This document shows, in pieces, positions 1-9,199 of a stretch of DNA of 28,432 bases (positions within the stretch are counted from its first letter, which is position 1; each line of letters begins with the position of its first letter). The translations under genes and the position numbers were made by a program. The notes beneath the pieces were generated by a model. The model was not told the origin of the DNA. It saw only the letters and a list, made by a program, of their open reading frames with translations, and did no database searches. Origin of the DNA: Stramenopiles sp. TOSAG23-3 (taxonomy: Eukaryota; Sar); contig LT642246.1 in the NCBI GenBank assembly GCA_900128585.1, positions 1 to 28,432 on the forward strand. Reading direction: 5' to 3'.

Positions 1-214
1 GTGCCAACTGAAGAACGAAAAATTGGCTGTTATTTAAATAGTTAAAATTTATCAGTGAATCTGCTCTTTAGTCTGCTCCTTTTTTAAATTGCTTAGTATT
101 AAAACAAGAAAATTGGCTTCTATAAATTAATTTAAGTAATTAAAAATACTTAGTATATAAATTTAACTTTCTCATGAACCGCGAAAATTTGTTTTTTTAT
201 TTTTTTAAACCATG
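1..214. other. AT-rich 3' flank of the glycosyltransferase gene, with two repeat copies
   Basis: This AT-rich non-coding stretch lies beyond the stop codon of the minus-strand glycosyltransferase gene. It carries two copies of a short dispersed motif with the core AAAATTGGCT, at about 13-50 and 101-147. The same motif recurs in reverse complement near 24678 and at the right end of the window. No reading frame is supported here. Confidence 0.6.
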
Positions 215-2388
215 TCAAAGCTCGCTGTTACGGGAGAGTTCGTTCACTTTGGTGCCCACCGCCTCGGCTATCTCCTCAATTTGCCCAGCAGACAGCCTGA
301 TCGTCGGTACCGTCATTGCGTAGGATTCGCGATTCTCGACGAGCACCTTCTTGTACTCCAGGCCGAGGGCAAGGGCGGCGTGCTCGTAATGCTGAGATAC
401 AAGGGTATGAAAGCCGATCTCGATCACAAGGGTCCCGGGAGCGCAGAAAAGAATGTTCGCCAACGATGCCCCGTGAATGCCAAAAACTAAGGATGCTCTG
501 GTGAACAAAGCCATGGACCTCTCCATCATGGTCTTGCTCCCATCGAATTCAAACAGGTGCCCGTCCGCGAGGCGTGCCGATATCTGCGGGAGTAATTCTG
601 ATTCTGATTCCGTGTCTAACTTTCTGGAAGACGTGCGACGTCTACTGGCATATATTGCCAAGATCTCGTTCCCACGTCCGTGAAGCTTATCAAGGTCCAG
701 GCCGTCGCGATACGATGCACTCTGAAGGTAGTCTTCGACGAGGACTTGGGACAGCAATACATGCCGTGCATTCTGCAGGAACGCGAAGTTTGTCAAACAG
801 TGCGTGAGCGTAAATGCGCCCGAGTCGGACCTTACCACGCGGGCTGTGTCGGCCCAAAGCAGCTCCCGCACGAACAACCGCTCGCCTGGTGCGCTGTCCT
901 TGTTGTTGTTGTCGTACTGGACAATACCAATTTTGTCCATCAGCTGTTTCCCCAACACAATCCGCAGCAACCGTTCCACGAACTGCGGGCCAGAGGAATC
1001 TTTCGGGACGATCAGTTTCATCGAGGGGTCCGAAAGGAAGAACTCTTTCAGCGCGATCAGCTTTGGAACGGATTGAAGGAGAAAGTGGTAAAAACTGTGA
1101 GAGGCAAAGTCGACCTGTTCATGATGAAAACGTGGTTAGGAATGTGTGCGTTAGGAATGTACGAGATATTGTCTACCCAAGGTATACTTACAATGGTTGC
1201 GGCTTTCTGTACTACTGTACGATCATGATGGTGTGGGCTGGGAGGGGGGAATTTATGCGAAAGGCTGTGATCGTAAATTTGCAGAGTAGAGTTTGAACGC
1301 CAGGTCTCCGACAACCACAGGTTCGCGTGCAGCGAGACATACGGGTGCGAACTTGTTTGAAAAATGTCCAAACGACACTTCGATTTCCTCGTGATAACCC
1401 CATCCGGCCCGTTGAGCTTGGCGTTCTTGACGCGGGCAACAAACCCTACATTTCTCCGTCCCCCCTGCCCGCCGGCAGGGACCTCCCCTTCGGTGAGAAA
1501 ACGACTCGAGTAAGCTGGCCGCCGCGAAATGGCGCCGGGATACGAGTTTTTGTACACTTCTTCGTTGAAGTGCTTCAAAATAACGAGCGACTTATCGCTT
1601 TCTCTGTCTACAGGGGTGGACAGCAGGTCCTCCACTGCGTAAACATGGTAGCCTTTGGGGCACTTGTGTTGTCCACGTTTCTTTCGCTTGGCACCGTTCA
1701 GGAAACGTTGAAAAGTTACGACTCCGTGGAGCGCAATTTCCTGGCTCCGCTCGTAGCTTTGTATGCCACGCGGCCAGTGACTCGTGTCGACCTCGCTGAG
1801 CATAAATTGCACGGTCGCTAAATCGTAAAACATCCTCGGGGTAGGAAACACACCAATCTGTTCCTTGATCAATGAGTACGAGGCCTGCAAGTCCCCACGC
1901 CCGTTCTGGTAGACTTTGTCTCGCTCAACGGAGAGTTTTCCAAACTTCGTCAGTTTCAGCTGGCTGTCAATTTGCTCCAAAACTTTTTCCTTCTCGCGCT
2001 CTGGGATAGCCCTGTGCTTGTTCCGTTCAACCAATTCGCGCGCCTTTTCCCACATCTCGATCGATCTGTCAAACTGTTGAGAATTGAAGAAGAATGTCGC
2101 GATGTTGAGATATGCCTCGTGCCGGTCTGGAAGGGCCGCCCTCGCCCTTTCGAACGACTCAACCGCAAGAGTCACGCTCTTGTCGGACTCCGCGGTCTGG
2201 CCTTGGTTTCGCTGCTTAGCGGCAGTCTGAGCATGCATAATCATTTTTTCTATCAGAGCACCATACAGTCGGACCTTGTCATCATAAAGGTTCCCGTGCT
2301 GCCCGAGAACGCACCCACTCCATGCCACGAGGCAACAGAGCCCGAGGAAAATCGCCCGCCGGAACCGCGCTCGTGATATGCAGTGCAT
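215..2388 (-). CDS. TPR-containing GT61-family (DUF563-like) glycosyltransferase, one intron
   Basis: I read this as one gene, complement(join(215..1114,1192..2388)), encoding 698 residues. Residues 1-29 form a hydrophobic signal or signal-anchor segment. Residues of about 70-130 are TPR-like (two helix pairs around EAYLNIATFFF and FDRSIEMWEKA). The C-terminal half matches the GT61 fold seen in EOGT, POMGNT2 and plant xylosyltransferase relatives: SFYHFLLQSVPKL begins at about residue 406, and HGASLANILF followed by GTLVIEIG begins at about residue 613. These are the family's hallmark conserved blocks. Known members are secretory-pathway type II or luminal enzymes that transfer sugars to proteins or glycans, so ER or Golgi location is inferred. 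The donor and acceptor sugars cannot be deduced. Removing the 77-nt intron joins KAATI to VDFASHSFYHF in frame. Without splicing, the conserved His block would be separated from the N-terminal half. The start is the first ATG before the hydrophobic segment. Confidence 0.85.
1115..1191 (-). other. Spliceosomal intron, 77 nt, phase 0
   Basis: On the minus strand the exon ends at ...GCAACCATT and the intron opens with GTAAGTATACC. It closes with ...TCCTAACCACGTTTTCATCATGAACAG before GTCGAC. A CTAAC branch-like motif lies about 20 nt upstream of the CAG acceptor. Reading through the intron in the downstream frame meets a stop (TAA), while splicing restores continuous GT61 homology. This is the clearest intron in the window and gives a reference for the organism's splice signals. 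Confidence 0.85.
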
Positions 2389-2929
2389 GGCGGCTGTGTA
2401 ATCCTATTTGTTCCACTGCGATTTTTAAGAAATCACCTTTAAATGCATACAAAAAATGTGAGAGAAGAAACCTCGGAAAAGTGAGGTAAATGTGAAATGC
2501 ACTTATATGTCGAATAATCTTTAAGATAAGGTTACATTTTCCTTTTTCCATTATTGACTCTCGGTTGGACTGTGAGGTTTTTTTTGTACAGCCTAGCAGG
2601 GCACCTGTTTTATACTTATATAAATATTATTAGTACCAGTACCCTGTATTATACCTGGTAGTACCCTGTACGGTACAGGTACCGTACCGGGTGCATAGTC
2701 AGTCTCTTCGATTTCTTGATGACGACAACCAAATAACCTTCCTCTTTCTTTATATTATAATTATTTTGTTTTTTGTTTGTTTTGTGTTTTGCCTTCTTCT
2801 GCATTAGAGCATGTTATATAATAATAGCAAAAACAAATTTTATTACCAACATTTTTTTCTTTTAAAGACCTATTTTGTTGCCTTTAACTCCCTTCCCCCT
2901 TCCTTTATCTTCTACAAGGGCCTTCAAAC
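2389..2929. other. Intergenic region upstream of the glycosyltransferase gene
   Basis: This AT-rich spacer lies between two minus-strand genes. It holds the upstream region of the glycosyltransferase gene and the 3' flank of the sirtuin. Its notable content is a GTACC-rich patch at about 2629-2691 with nested inverted repeats. No supported gene was seen. Confidence 0.5.
2629..2691. repeat. GTACC-rich patch with nested inverted repeats
   Basis: The patch contains GTACGGTAC-AG-GTACCGTAC, a perfect inverted repeat with 9-nt arms and a 2-nt loop, and an overlapping CTGTAC-G-GTACAG. The upstream text ACCCTGTATTATACCTGGTA resembles a second patch at about 22797-22830. It could form a hairpin in RNA or be a remnant of a small inverted-repeat element. 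Function is unknown. Confidence 0.5.
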
Positions 2930-3966
2930 TTACCATGGGCTGCTGTTTGTCCGCCTGATGCAGAGGCTTTTGGGGGGCGTTTTAGGCCTACGGGTGGAGC
3001 GACTTCCTTCATCTATAGATTCGTTGCTTCTACGACGTTTTAGAACTCTGCCCTCCCCCGTGCCCCGTTTCCCCGAATCCCCTGTCTCCGGGGCAGTACC
3101 TAATTTAAGTGACAATATTCTGCTGGACGTTCGACTAGTTGAAAGTTGATAGAGTATCGGCAAAGTAACTTCGCACCGTCCCAGTATGGAGTGCACAAGG
3201 TTTTCGTCCTTCAACCGATGCGTCTGGCTTAAAAAGTTCTCGTCTGATGCCAAGTTGAAATTGTACACTGGTATTTGCCTCCGCCTTGCTTCTAATATTG
3301 CATTTAGCGTAATACCGACGGAAAACGAAGTCCCAACAAAAACAAGAATGGATGGGACTCATAGTCTTCGTCAAAAAACAGTGCTTGGGGCAGCAAAGCC
3401 TCTCCGCACCCCTCACATTTTGGGGGCGTGTCCAGCGTCCACGCGTCTTCAGAAGGCATCTCGCCCTTTCGTTTTGTACCCTTTTTCTTGCCAGAAACGC
3501 GGGGGCGGGAAAAGTCCAGGGGCACGCTGTTCAAGGTTTTCTGCTCGTTTGGGCAACCCGCGGTAACGCACTTGTACTTGTCTAAATGCCCGTGGACTTC
3601 GACTAGCTGCTCGTCGGGAACATAATGTTTCCCTCTGAGATGAAGGCCATCGATGTTTTGCGTAATCACCCGAACGCCTTTGAAACGCCGTGCTAGCAAG
3701 GCAACCGTTCGGTGGCCTACGTTCGGCTTGGCTGTTAAGTACGACTTTTTATGATGCGTCGCCAGCCAAAACGTGTTGTACCACTCCAGTGGATCTTTCA
3801 AAAACTTTTCGCGAGTCCCCCACTTATATACAAAGTTACTCCAGGTCGCATCTTTTCCCCCACGGTACGTCGGGATGCCAGAAGCAACCGATAGGCCCGC
3901 ACCGGTTATAAACACAACCCGCGACGCTTCCCCCTTCTCTTTCAGCAAACTTGCCAGGCTCTCCAT
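2930..3966 (-). pseudogene. Sir2-family NAD-dependent deacylase, frame-broken
   Basis: Sirtuins remove acyl groups from lysine using NAD+. The 5' part, starting at the ATG at 3966, carries GAGLSVASGIPTYRG (about residues 22-36), TQNIDGLH (102-109), catalytic His125 in VEVHGH, and four zinc-type cysteines (C133, C138, C184, C187). It then reads PQALFFDEDYESHP. This frame stops at 3304. The next conserved blocks, LVFVGTSFSVG and the NAD-binding VYNFNL, follow immediately in another frame from about 3349 and run to a stop at 2930. Family members normally have roughly 14-18 more residues between FDEDYESH and the GTS block. Both a frame change and a short deletion are therefore present near 3350. 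The tail after the fold contains LKRRRS, a possible nuclear signal. The break may be a real lesion or an assembly or sequencing deletion. An upstream in-frame ATG at 4035 exists, but 3966 sits right before the fold and is preferred. Confidence 0.8.
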
Positions 3967-4137
3967 GACTAGGCTGTTCTTTCGCAACAGGCACACAAAA
4001 TCCCAATATATATATATGTTCAAGCAAAAAAACATACACCCTTCCTTCGATTTCTTCTAACGCATTTTTATTTCTTTATCTTAATCAATTGGAAATGTTC
4101 TCCACTCACCAACTCCGACTATTATTAAATTACGATC

Positions 4138-4196
4138 ATCTTCTTCTTCAAGAAGAAGAAGAAGAAGAAGAAAAAGAAGAAAAAAAAGAAGAAGAT
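4138..4196. repeat. TTC/AAG microsatellite with self-complementary arms
   Basis: A short TTC run is followed directly by an imperfect AAG run. The two runs are complementary (for example 4141-4148 against 4150-4157), so the junction could fold back. It is typical simple-sequence DNA. Confidence 0.8.
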
Positions 4197-4415
4197 TATA
4201 CATTATGGTTATGATTAGGGCATTTGTATTTCAGTGAAGAAAATGAAAATGACACAGATGACGCTCCAACATAAATAACATTCGAATAGTACAGGATTAG
4301 ACGACTACTCCCCATCTAAATAATTATTTATAACGTCCTTCTTCTGTGCTGTGTGACCATATATTATTATTATAATCAAAAAACTTCTTTCTTTTTTCTT
4401 CTTCCTGTTGTATTG

Positions 4416-4493
4416 TTATTATTATGTATATAATTATAACAAGGAGAGCGCTTATTATTATTATGTATATAATTATAACAAGGAGAGCGCTTT
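4416..4493. repeat. 39-nt tandem duplication, two copies
   Basis: The unit TTATTATTATGTATATAATT continuing into ATAACAAGGAGAGCGCTT occurs at about 4416-4454 and again from 4455. The two copies are nearly identical, so this is a recent local duplication upstream of the isopropylmalate synthase gene. Confidence 0.85.
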
Positions 4494-4709
4494 TTTTACT
4501 TTCTTTTTAAGATAGAAATAGCACCACCATAATGTAGAGAAAACCGTGTTGTTGAAAACCACCACGGTAATTAAAAGTCGTCCGTCCACTACAAGAAAGA
4601 AGTAAAGAGATAGAAAAGAGTTTTGACTGAATGCGAGGGATGGATTTAAGTGTTTATTCATTGGAAAATGTTTGTTTTTGAGGTGGAAACTTCTGGTGTG
4701 TAGCTGTGA

Positions 4710-6509
4710 ATGCGAACGATGTGGAAGAAATTTGTCTCCCGTTCCCTTATCGGGCAGCGCCTTGTGCGAGGGCCTGGTTGCGGCAAGCAAAGAGGCGGCG
4801 CAGCCTTTTCAAACCGATGTTTCTCGTCAGCTAGTAGCGACCAACTTTTTGTATTCGACACTACACTGCGAGACGGTGAACAGTCCCCTGGTGCCACGTT
4901 AAATGTTGAAGAAAAACTGACGATTGCGAAGCAGCTGTGCCTTCTAGGGGTTGATATTTGTGAGGCGGGTTTTCCTGTCTCGTCCCCCGGGGACTTTGAG
5001 GCGGTGAACCTGATCGCAAAAGAAGTCGGTCCAATGACACAAAACCGAGTGTCCCGGACGCCGATGCGAATTTGTGGGTTGGCAAGGGCAAAGGAAAAAG
5101 ATATTGAAGTATGCTACGATGCAGTCAAGAGCGCCCCACTTCATCGTATCCATACGTTTTTGGCGACGAGTGACATTCACTTGGAACACAAACTTTTTAT
5201 TACCCGAGAAGAGTGCATCCGACGTAGCTACGACGCGGTGAAATTTGCTTCGAAGCTTATTCGCGAAAACTCGCCCAACGGGACCGGCGATGTTGAGTTT
5301 TCCGCGGAAGACGCTGCACGGACGGACCCTGACTTTCTTGTGGATGTCTTTACGGCCGCGATAGAGGCCGGTGCTACCACCATCAATGTTCCTGACACCG
5401 TCGGGTACAGCCTGCCGCGCGAGTTTGGGGACTTGATCAAGTACTTGCGCTCGAACGTGAAAGGGGCAGAGGACGTTATATTTAGTGCCCACTGCCACGA
5501 TGATTTAGGTTTGGCGACGGCAAACACCCTGGAGGCAGTTGTTAATGGAGTGCGGCAGGTAGAGCTAACGTGCAACGGCATTGGTGAGCGAGCGGGGAAC
5601 ACGTGCCTCGAAGAAGTGGTGATGGCGGTCAAAACAAGGCCTGAGTTGGTTCCTGTGTACACAAATATCGATAGCCGGCGTTTGAACGTGTCCAGTAAAA
5701 TGGTATCGTCCCTCACGGGCATGACAGTTCAGCCGAACAAAGCGATAGTTGGAAAGAACGCGTTTTTGCACGAAGCTGGTATCCATCAAGATGGTGTGTT
5801 GAAGCACAGACAAAGTTATGAGATCATTGATCCAGCGTCCGTCGGCGTGACGACTGAAAACTTAATTCTGGGAAAGCACAGTGGCCGTAGAGCCTACGAA
5901 AGTCGACTTTTTGAACTTGGGTACGACAACTTGTCGGAGGATGAAGTGAACATGCTTGTTGAGAAATACAAAATGATTGCTGACGAAAAGAAGGTGGTAA
6001 CAGACGGTGACCTGGAAGCCGTGGTCTTTGACAAAATATACCATCCCCTGGTCAACTGGGAACTCGCCGGCCTCCACGTCACGGCAGGGAACCAAGTCAG
6101 GCCGACCGCCACGGTGACGCTTCGGGACATCAACGGGGAGGAGTACACCGGTGTCAGCATTGGAACAGGTCCTGTCGACGCGGTGCTTTCCGCCATTGAT
6201 GAAATAACGAAGATTGACTGTTCCCTTACGGACTATGCCATCAAAACGGTGACGCACGGCCCGAGTTCGATGGGGAATGTAACTGTGAGAATAGCCCCTT
6301 CAGATTTGACAGCGCCGACATTGAAGAACCCACAGTCGAGTCAACTTAAAGTCAGGCAGTTCATGGGTGTTGGTACAGATGTAGATATTATTATAGCGAG
6401 TGCGAAAGCGTATCTGAGTGCCATTTCTCGTAAGGACGAATGGGACAAAAGGCGGCTCTCGAGGGAAACGCCAGAAAGAAAGGTCAGAGAAGATGCGGAA
6501 ATCGTATAA
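4710..6509 (+). CDS. 2-isopropylmalate synthase with organelle targeting presequence
   Basis: This 599-residue protein condenses acetyl-CoA with 2-oxoisovalerate, the committed step of leucine synthesis (EC 2.3.3.13). The catalytic TIM barrel begins at about residue 47. It has FDTTLRDGEQSPGATL (49-64), with the metal- and substrate-binding Arg-Asp of the DRE-TIM family, the metal-binding HCHDDLGLATANT (261-273), and CNGIGERAGN (288-297). The segment HEAGIHQDGVLKH follows. The C-terminal part, from about residue 460, resembles the LeuA regulatory domain for leucine feedback (TGVSIGTGPVDAVLSAID). Residues 1-45 are basic and Ser/Arg-rich, ending in RCFSSASS, as in a mitochondrial transit peptide. 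No signal peptide precedes it, so a bipartite complex-plastid signal is not evident. The ATG at 4710 is the first in frame. The length and all motifs indicate an intact enzyme. Citramalate or homocitrate synthase is less likely given the LeuA-type barrel and C-terminal domain. Confidence 0.93.
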   Translation: MRTMWKKFVSRSLIGQRLVRGPGCGKQRGGAAFSNRCFSSASSDQLFVFDTTLRDGEQSPGATLNVEEKLTIAKQLCLLGVDICEAGFPVSSPGDFEAVNLIAKEVGPMTQNRVSRTPMRICGLARAKEKDIEVCYDAVKSAPLHRIHTFLATSDIHLEHKLFITREECIRRSYDAVKFASKLIRENSPNGTGDVEFSAEDAARTDPDFLVDVFTAAIEAGATTINVPDTVGYSLPREFGDLIKYLRSNVKGAEDVIFSAHCHDDLGLATANTLEAVVNGVRQVELTCNGIGERAGNTCLEEVVMAVKTRPELVPVYTNIDSRRLNVSSKMVSSLTGMTVQPNKAIVGKNAFLHEAGIHQDGVLKHRQSYEIIDPASVGVTTENLILGKHSGRRAYESRLFELGYDNLSEDEVNMLVEKYKMIADEKKVVTDGDLEAVVFDKIYHPLVNWELAGLHVTAGNQVRPTATVTLRDINGEEYTGVSIGTGPVDAVLSAIDEITKIDCSLTDYAIKTVTHGPSSMGNVTVRIAPSDLTAPTLKNPQSSQLKVRQFMGVGTDVDIIIASAKAYLSAISRKDEWDKRRLSRETPERKVREDAEIV

Positions 6510-6607
6510 AGAAGAGGAAGAAGAATTTGTTTGTAGAAAAAGTAAAAACTAAGTAATTTTCTTATCTCATATATTTTGGTTTTTTATTTTCTTATCTCTC
6601 TTCTCTC
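6510..6607. other. Short convergent spacer between IPMS and F-box genes
   Basis: Only 98 nt of AT-rich, pyrimidine-containing sequence separates the stop codons of two convergent genes. The two transcripts probably overlap at their 3' ends. No classical AATAAA is visible here. Confidence 0.4.
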
Positions 6608-7846
6608 TTATAATCGAACCAAGCTAGGGACAAGTCGTTCGTCCAAACGTACGTCCTTCCTGTTCAGTTTGGAGCCTGGCCCAAGGTTTATGTTCGCGTG
6701 AGTCAATTTTGGGCAGGACAATGTCATGTTGTTGCTTTCCAAGTCCCGGCAACCGCTCAAGTCCAAGAACGTCAGTTCCTTTGATACAATCGTCAAATTG
6801 GTAATGGCCAACATGCACAAGTCTAGACGAGAGACTTTTGGTACGTTCAATTCCACCGATTTGAGCTCTACGCACATGCCCACGTGAAAGTGTTCGAGGC
6901 TCGGCAGTGCGCCCAGCGTCACCACCGACTTGAGGTTCGCACAACCTTCTAGCAGTATTGTCCGGGCCTTTGGCATCACCGTGAATTGTATTGTTTTCAG
7001 TCTGTAGCAGAAACTCAAGTCAATGGTTTCCAGATTTGGCGTTTCAGTCCCTGACAAAAATGAATTAAGCCTCCCTTCGTCCAACTTTCGGCAGTAGGAC
7101 AGGTCCAACGTTCGCAGCTTACCCAGCTGGTTACCACAGAGGGGGCCCACGGTCAACGAGTTCAAGCTGACGCAATGGGAAAAGCAGAGCTCTTCCACTC
7201 TCACCATGTTCAGCTCCACATCTTGCAACTTGCTGCACCCATCGAAATTGGCCCTGCAAAGTTCTGGGCACTGCATTGCCAACGCGGCAACGTGCTTGTC
7301 TTCCATCGTTCGCACACCACCTAGCTTGACATCAACGAGTGATTTTGAAAAAGATTGAACCAACGTGTCGAGCGTCTGAGGACGGAGAAAGAGGACTCCG
7401 GACAGCCTCAAGCCTTCTAAGCGACTTGCCCAGCCTTGCGCCACCAAAATAGCTGGTAAATCTCTCCCGTTCACTTGCTTCATATCCAAACACCTGAGAT
7501 CAGGGAGCCTCGCGACCATGTCGGCCAGCGTCTCGTTCGTCAAGCCTTTGCAGTTGTCGAACGTTAGCGACTTGACAAAAGGAAACTTGTCCGCAATGTG
7601 AGTGGTGATCCGACCGCTTTGCAGGGACAAGTGCGTCGGGATTTGTATTTCCGTACAAGCCTGAATGCATTTGTTCAAATGATTGGATACTAACGATGCG
7701 GTCATGATATCATTCAACGACAAATAAGAAAACACTATCGCAAACAAATCCTCGGGCAAAAGCGCCGACTGGGGGCGTAAGGCGGTAGCAGTCGACGGGC
7801 TGGTGGCGGCACACGGTTCCGCCAGGGACGATACAATCGAAGTCAT
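6608..7846 (-). CDS. F-box / leucine-rich repeat protein
   Basis: This 412-residue protein has an F-box-like motif at about residues 28-62 (LLPEDLFAIVFSYLSLNDI, then ASLVSNHLNKCIQ). A series of irregular leucine-rich repeats follows, with cysteine-containing units such as LRTLDLSYCRKLDEG, LETIDLSFCYRLKTI and LTFLDLSGCRDLES. The spacing and the C-x-x-L pattern resemble the FBXL/AMN1 type of LRR. Such proteins usually bind Skp1 through the F-box and present a substrate on the LRR arc to an SCF ubiquitin ligase. The target cannot be inferred. A Ser/Thr/Ala-rich stretch of about 27 residues precedes the F-box. The gene is a single exon, convergent with IPMS and divergent from the giant gene. LRR assignment is firm; F-box assignment is good but rests on pattern alone. 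Confidence 0.82.
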   Translation of the reverse strand: MTSIVSSLAEPCAATSPSTATALRPQSALLPEDLFAIVFSYLSLNDIMTASLVSNHLNKCIQACTEIQIPTHLSLQSGRITTHIADKFPFVKSLTFDNCKGLTNETLADMVARLPDLRCLDMKQVNGRDLPAILVAQGWASRLEGLRLSGVLFLRPQTLDTLVQSFSKSLVDVKLGGVRTMEDKHVAALAMQCPELCRANFDGCSKLQDVELNMVRVEELCFSHCVSLNSLTVGPLCGNQLGKLRTLDLSYCRKLDEGRLNSFLSGTETPNLETIDLSFCYRLKTIQFTVMPKARTILLEGCANLKSVVTLGALPSLEHFHVGMCVELKSVELNVPKVSRLDLCMLAITNLTIVSKELTFLDLSGCRDLESNNMTLSCPKLTHANINLGPGSKLNRKDVRLDERLVPSLVRL

Positions 7847-9199
7847 TTCGAACCTTGCTGTTGTTGGTGATCTCTCCGGGGTGCAGTCGTGTGTAGCGAA
7901 AGATTTCGTCGTTTAATCAAAGCATAAGAATAATTGAATTCACAATGATGTTAACCAACCAAAATACACTTTCAATAGTTGTTGTTGATGATTTTATTGA
8001 TAAATAGATACTCTATATATAATCCATTGTAAAATATTTAAATCAAATTCAAAAAAAGTATTTTATTAAAAAAATTATTCAAGGTAGTTCGTAGGTTGTA
8101 GTAGGCACCTACCTACCGGTAAATTTAATATTTTTTATTATTCTACCTACTATTATCGTACAACATAAGGACATCTGAGAAGAGAAGGAGAAAAAGAGGA
8201 AAAAAACAACGACTTTTTTTATGTTGTAGTTGATGTTGTGAGTAGGGTTATAAAATTTAATCGTTACGAGATACGAGAGGCGAGAGGGTGGAGGATGATT
8301 GGTTTATTTTATTTAGTTGTTATTTGACTAGACGACTAGTTTCCTTGCCTATTCTATTATTCTTGTATTTATTGATGAATATGAAAAATCTGTAATACTC
8401 TGTCCCTGTTAAAGACTTTTTTACAGAGTGTTCAAAACAGAAGATTGTTGAAGATTATGATATTATCTCGCGTCGGGAGGAGGTCGGGATCGTATTATAA
8501 ATATTATTATATATTTTTGGTTTTTTTGCTAAAAAAAAAATTAATTATTATTTTTCTCTAAAAAAAAAGAAGAAGGACGTTGAATTGTCGCATTTCTTTA
8601 CCATGGGTATAGCGTAGGAATACACTAATAATTTTTTTTTTTTAATAAAATAATAATTATATTACAACAACAACACCACCACCATCATCATCATCAACAA
8701 TAATAATAATAAATAATAAAAATAATTGCGCGAAGAATCGGGGAACGAAAATGCCCACATCGTAATGAAGTAAGTAAGTGAAGAAGGCCGAAAAGAATTA
8801 CCCTCGTATAAAAGATCGTCCGTTGTAAAGAGGTTGTAATAAATTAATTGAATGAACAGTTTAATACTTCGTTTTCAAGAAAATCTAGTTATTCTGTTTT
8901 TATCCAGGAAACCAAGGTTTACTACCAGCGAATCCACCACAGGCTGCCTACAGAAAAAATCTTGGTCCATCGTGCGGTGCCTTCCAAGACTAGTAAGAGC
9001 AATGTGTTTGTCGCAAATTTTGTATCGTATCGGTTTTGTATAGAAATATGTTGACAGTCTGAACACAATCAAATTGTACATCAGTGTCCAACTGTTATAG
9101 TCATTGTAAATAGGTGTTGGCCTGGTTGTTTTTGGATTAAGAGGTAGTTGTCTTAACCAGTCCGTCGTCCCGTGGGTGTATATTTAAAGAAGCGCAACA
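7847..9199. other. Divergent intergenic region, microsatellite-rich
   Basis: This 1.35-kb AT-rich spacer lies between the divergent F-box and giant genes and presumably holds both promoters. It contains poly-A/T runs, a GTAGG/CCTACC-rich patch near 8090-8120, and a compound trinucleotide repeat at about 8665-8720. A less AT-rich block (about 8850-9180) directly upstream of the giant gene is likely its 5' leader. Short frames there look random. Confidence 0.5.
8665..8720. repeat. Compound trinucleotide microsatellite (ACA/ACC/ATC/AAT)
   Basis: Consecutive short runs of ACA, ACC, ATC and AAT triplets form one simple-sequence block in the intergenic DNA. It lies about 480 nt upstream of the giant gene's start codon. 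Confidence 0.8.

Larger units (their letters stand above)
3967..4709. other. Divergent intergenic region between the sirtuin and IPMS genes
   Basis: This 743-nt AT-rich spacer lies between divergently oriented genes, so it should contain both promoters, although no defined box is convincing. It holds a TTC/AAG microsatellite pair at about 4138-4196 and a two-copy 39-nt tandem duplication at 4416-4493. No coding frame is supported. Confidence 0.5.

Noticed and set aside
215-1228. Several plus-strand frames up to 182 codons across 212-1228
   Set aside because: They lie opposite the GT61 exons, show no family motifs, and the minus-strand protein has clear conserved blocks.
4416-4493. Direct repeats considered as a CRISPR array
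   Set aside because: Only two adjacent copies without spacers in eukaryotic-type DNA; a simple tandem duplication.
8852-9081. Small frames on both strands (63-68 codons) before the giant gene
   Set aside because: Low-complexity translations with no motifs; the region is better explained as the 5' leader of the giant gene.
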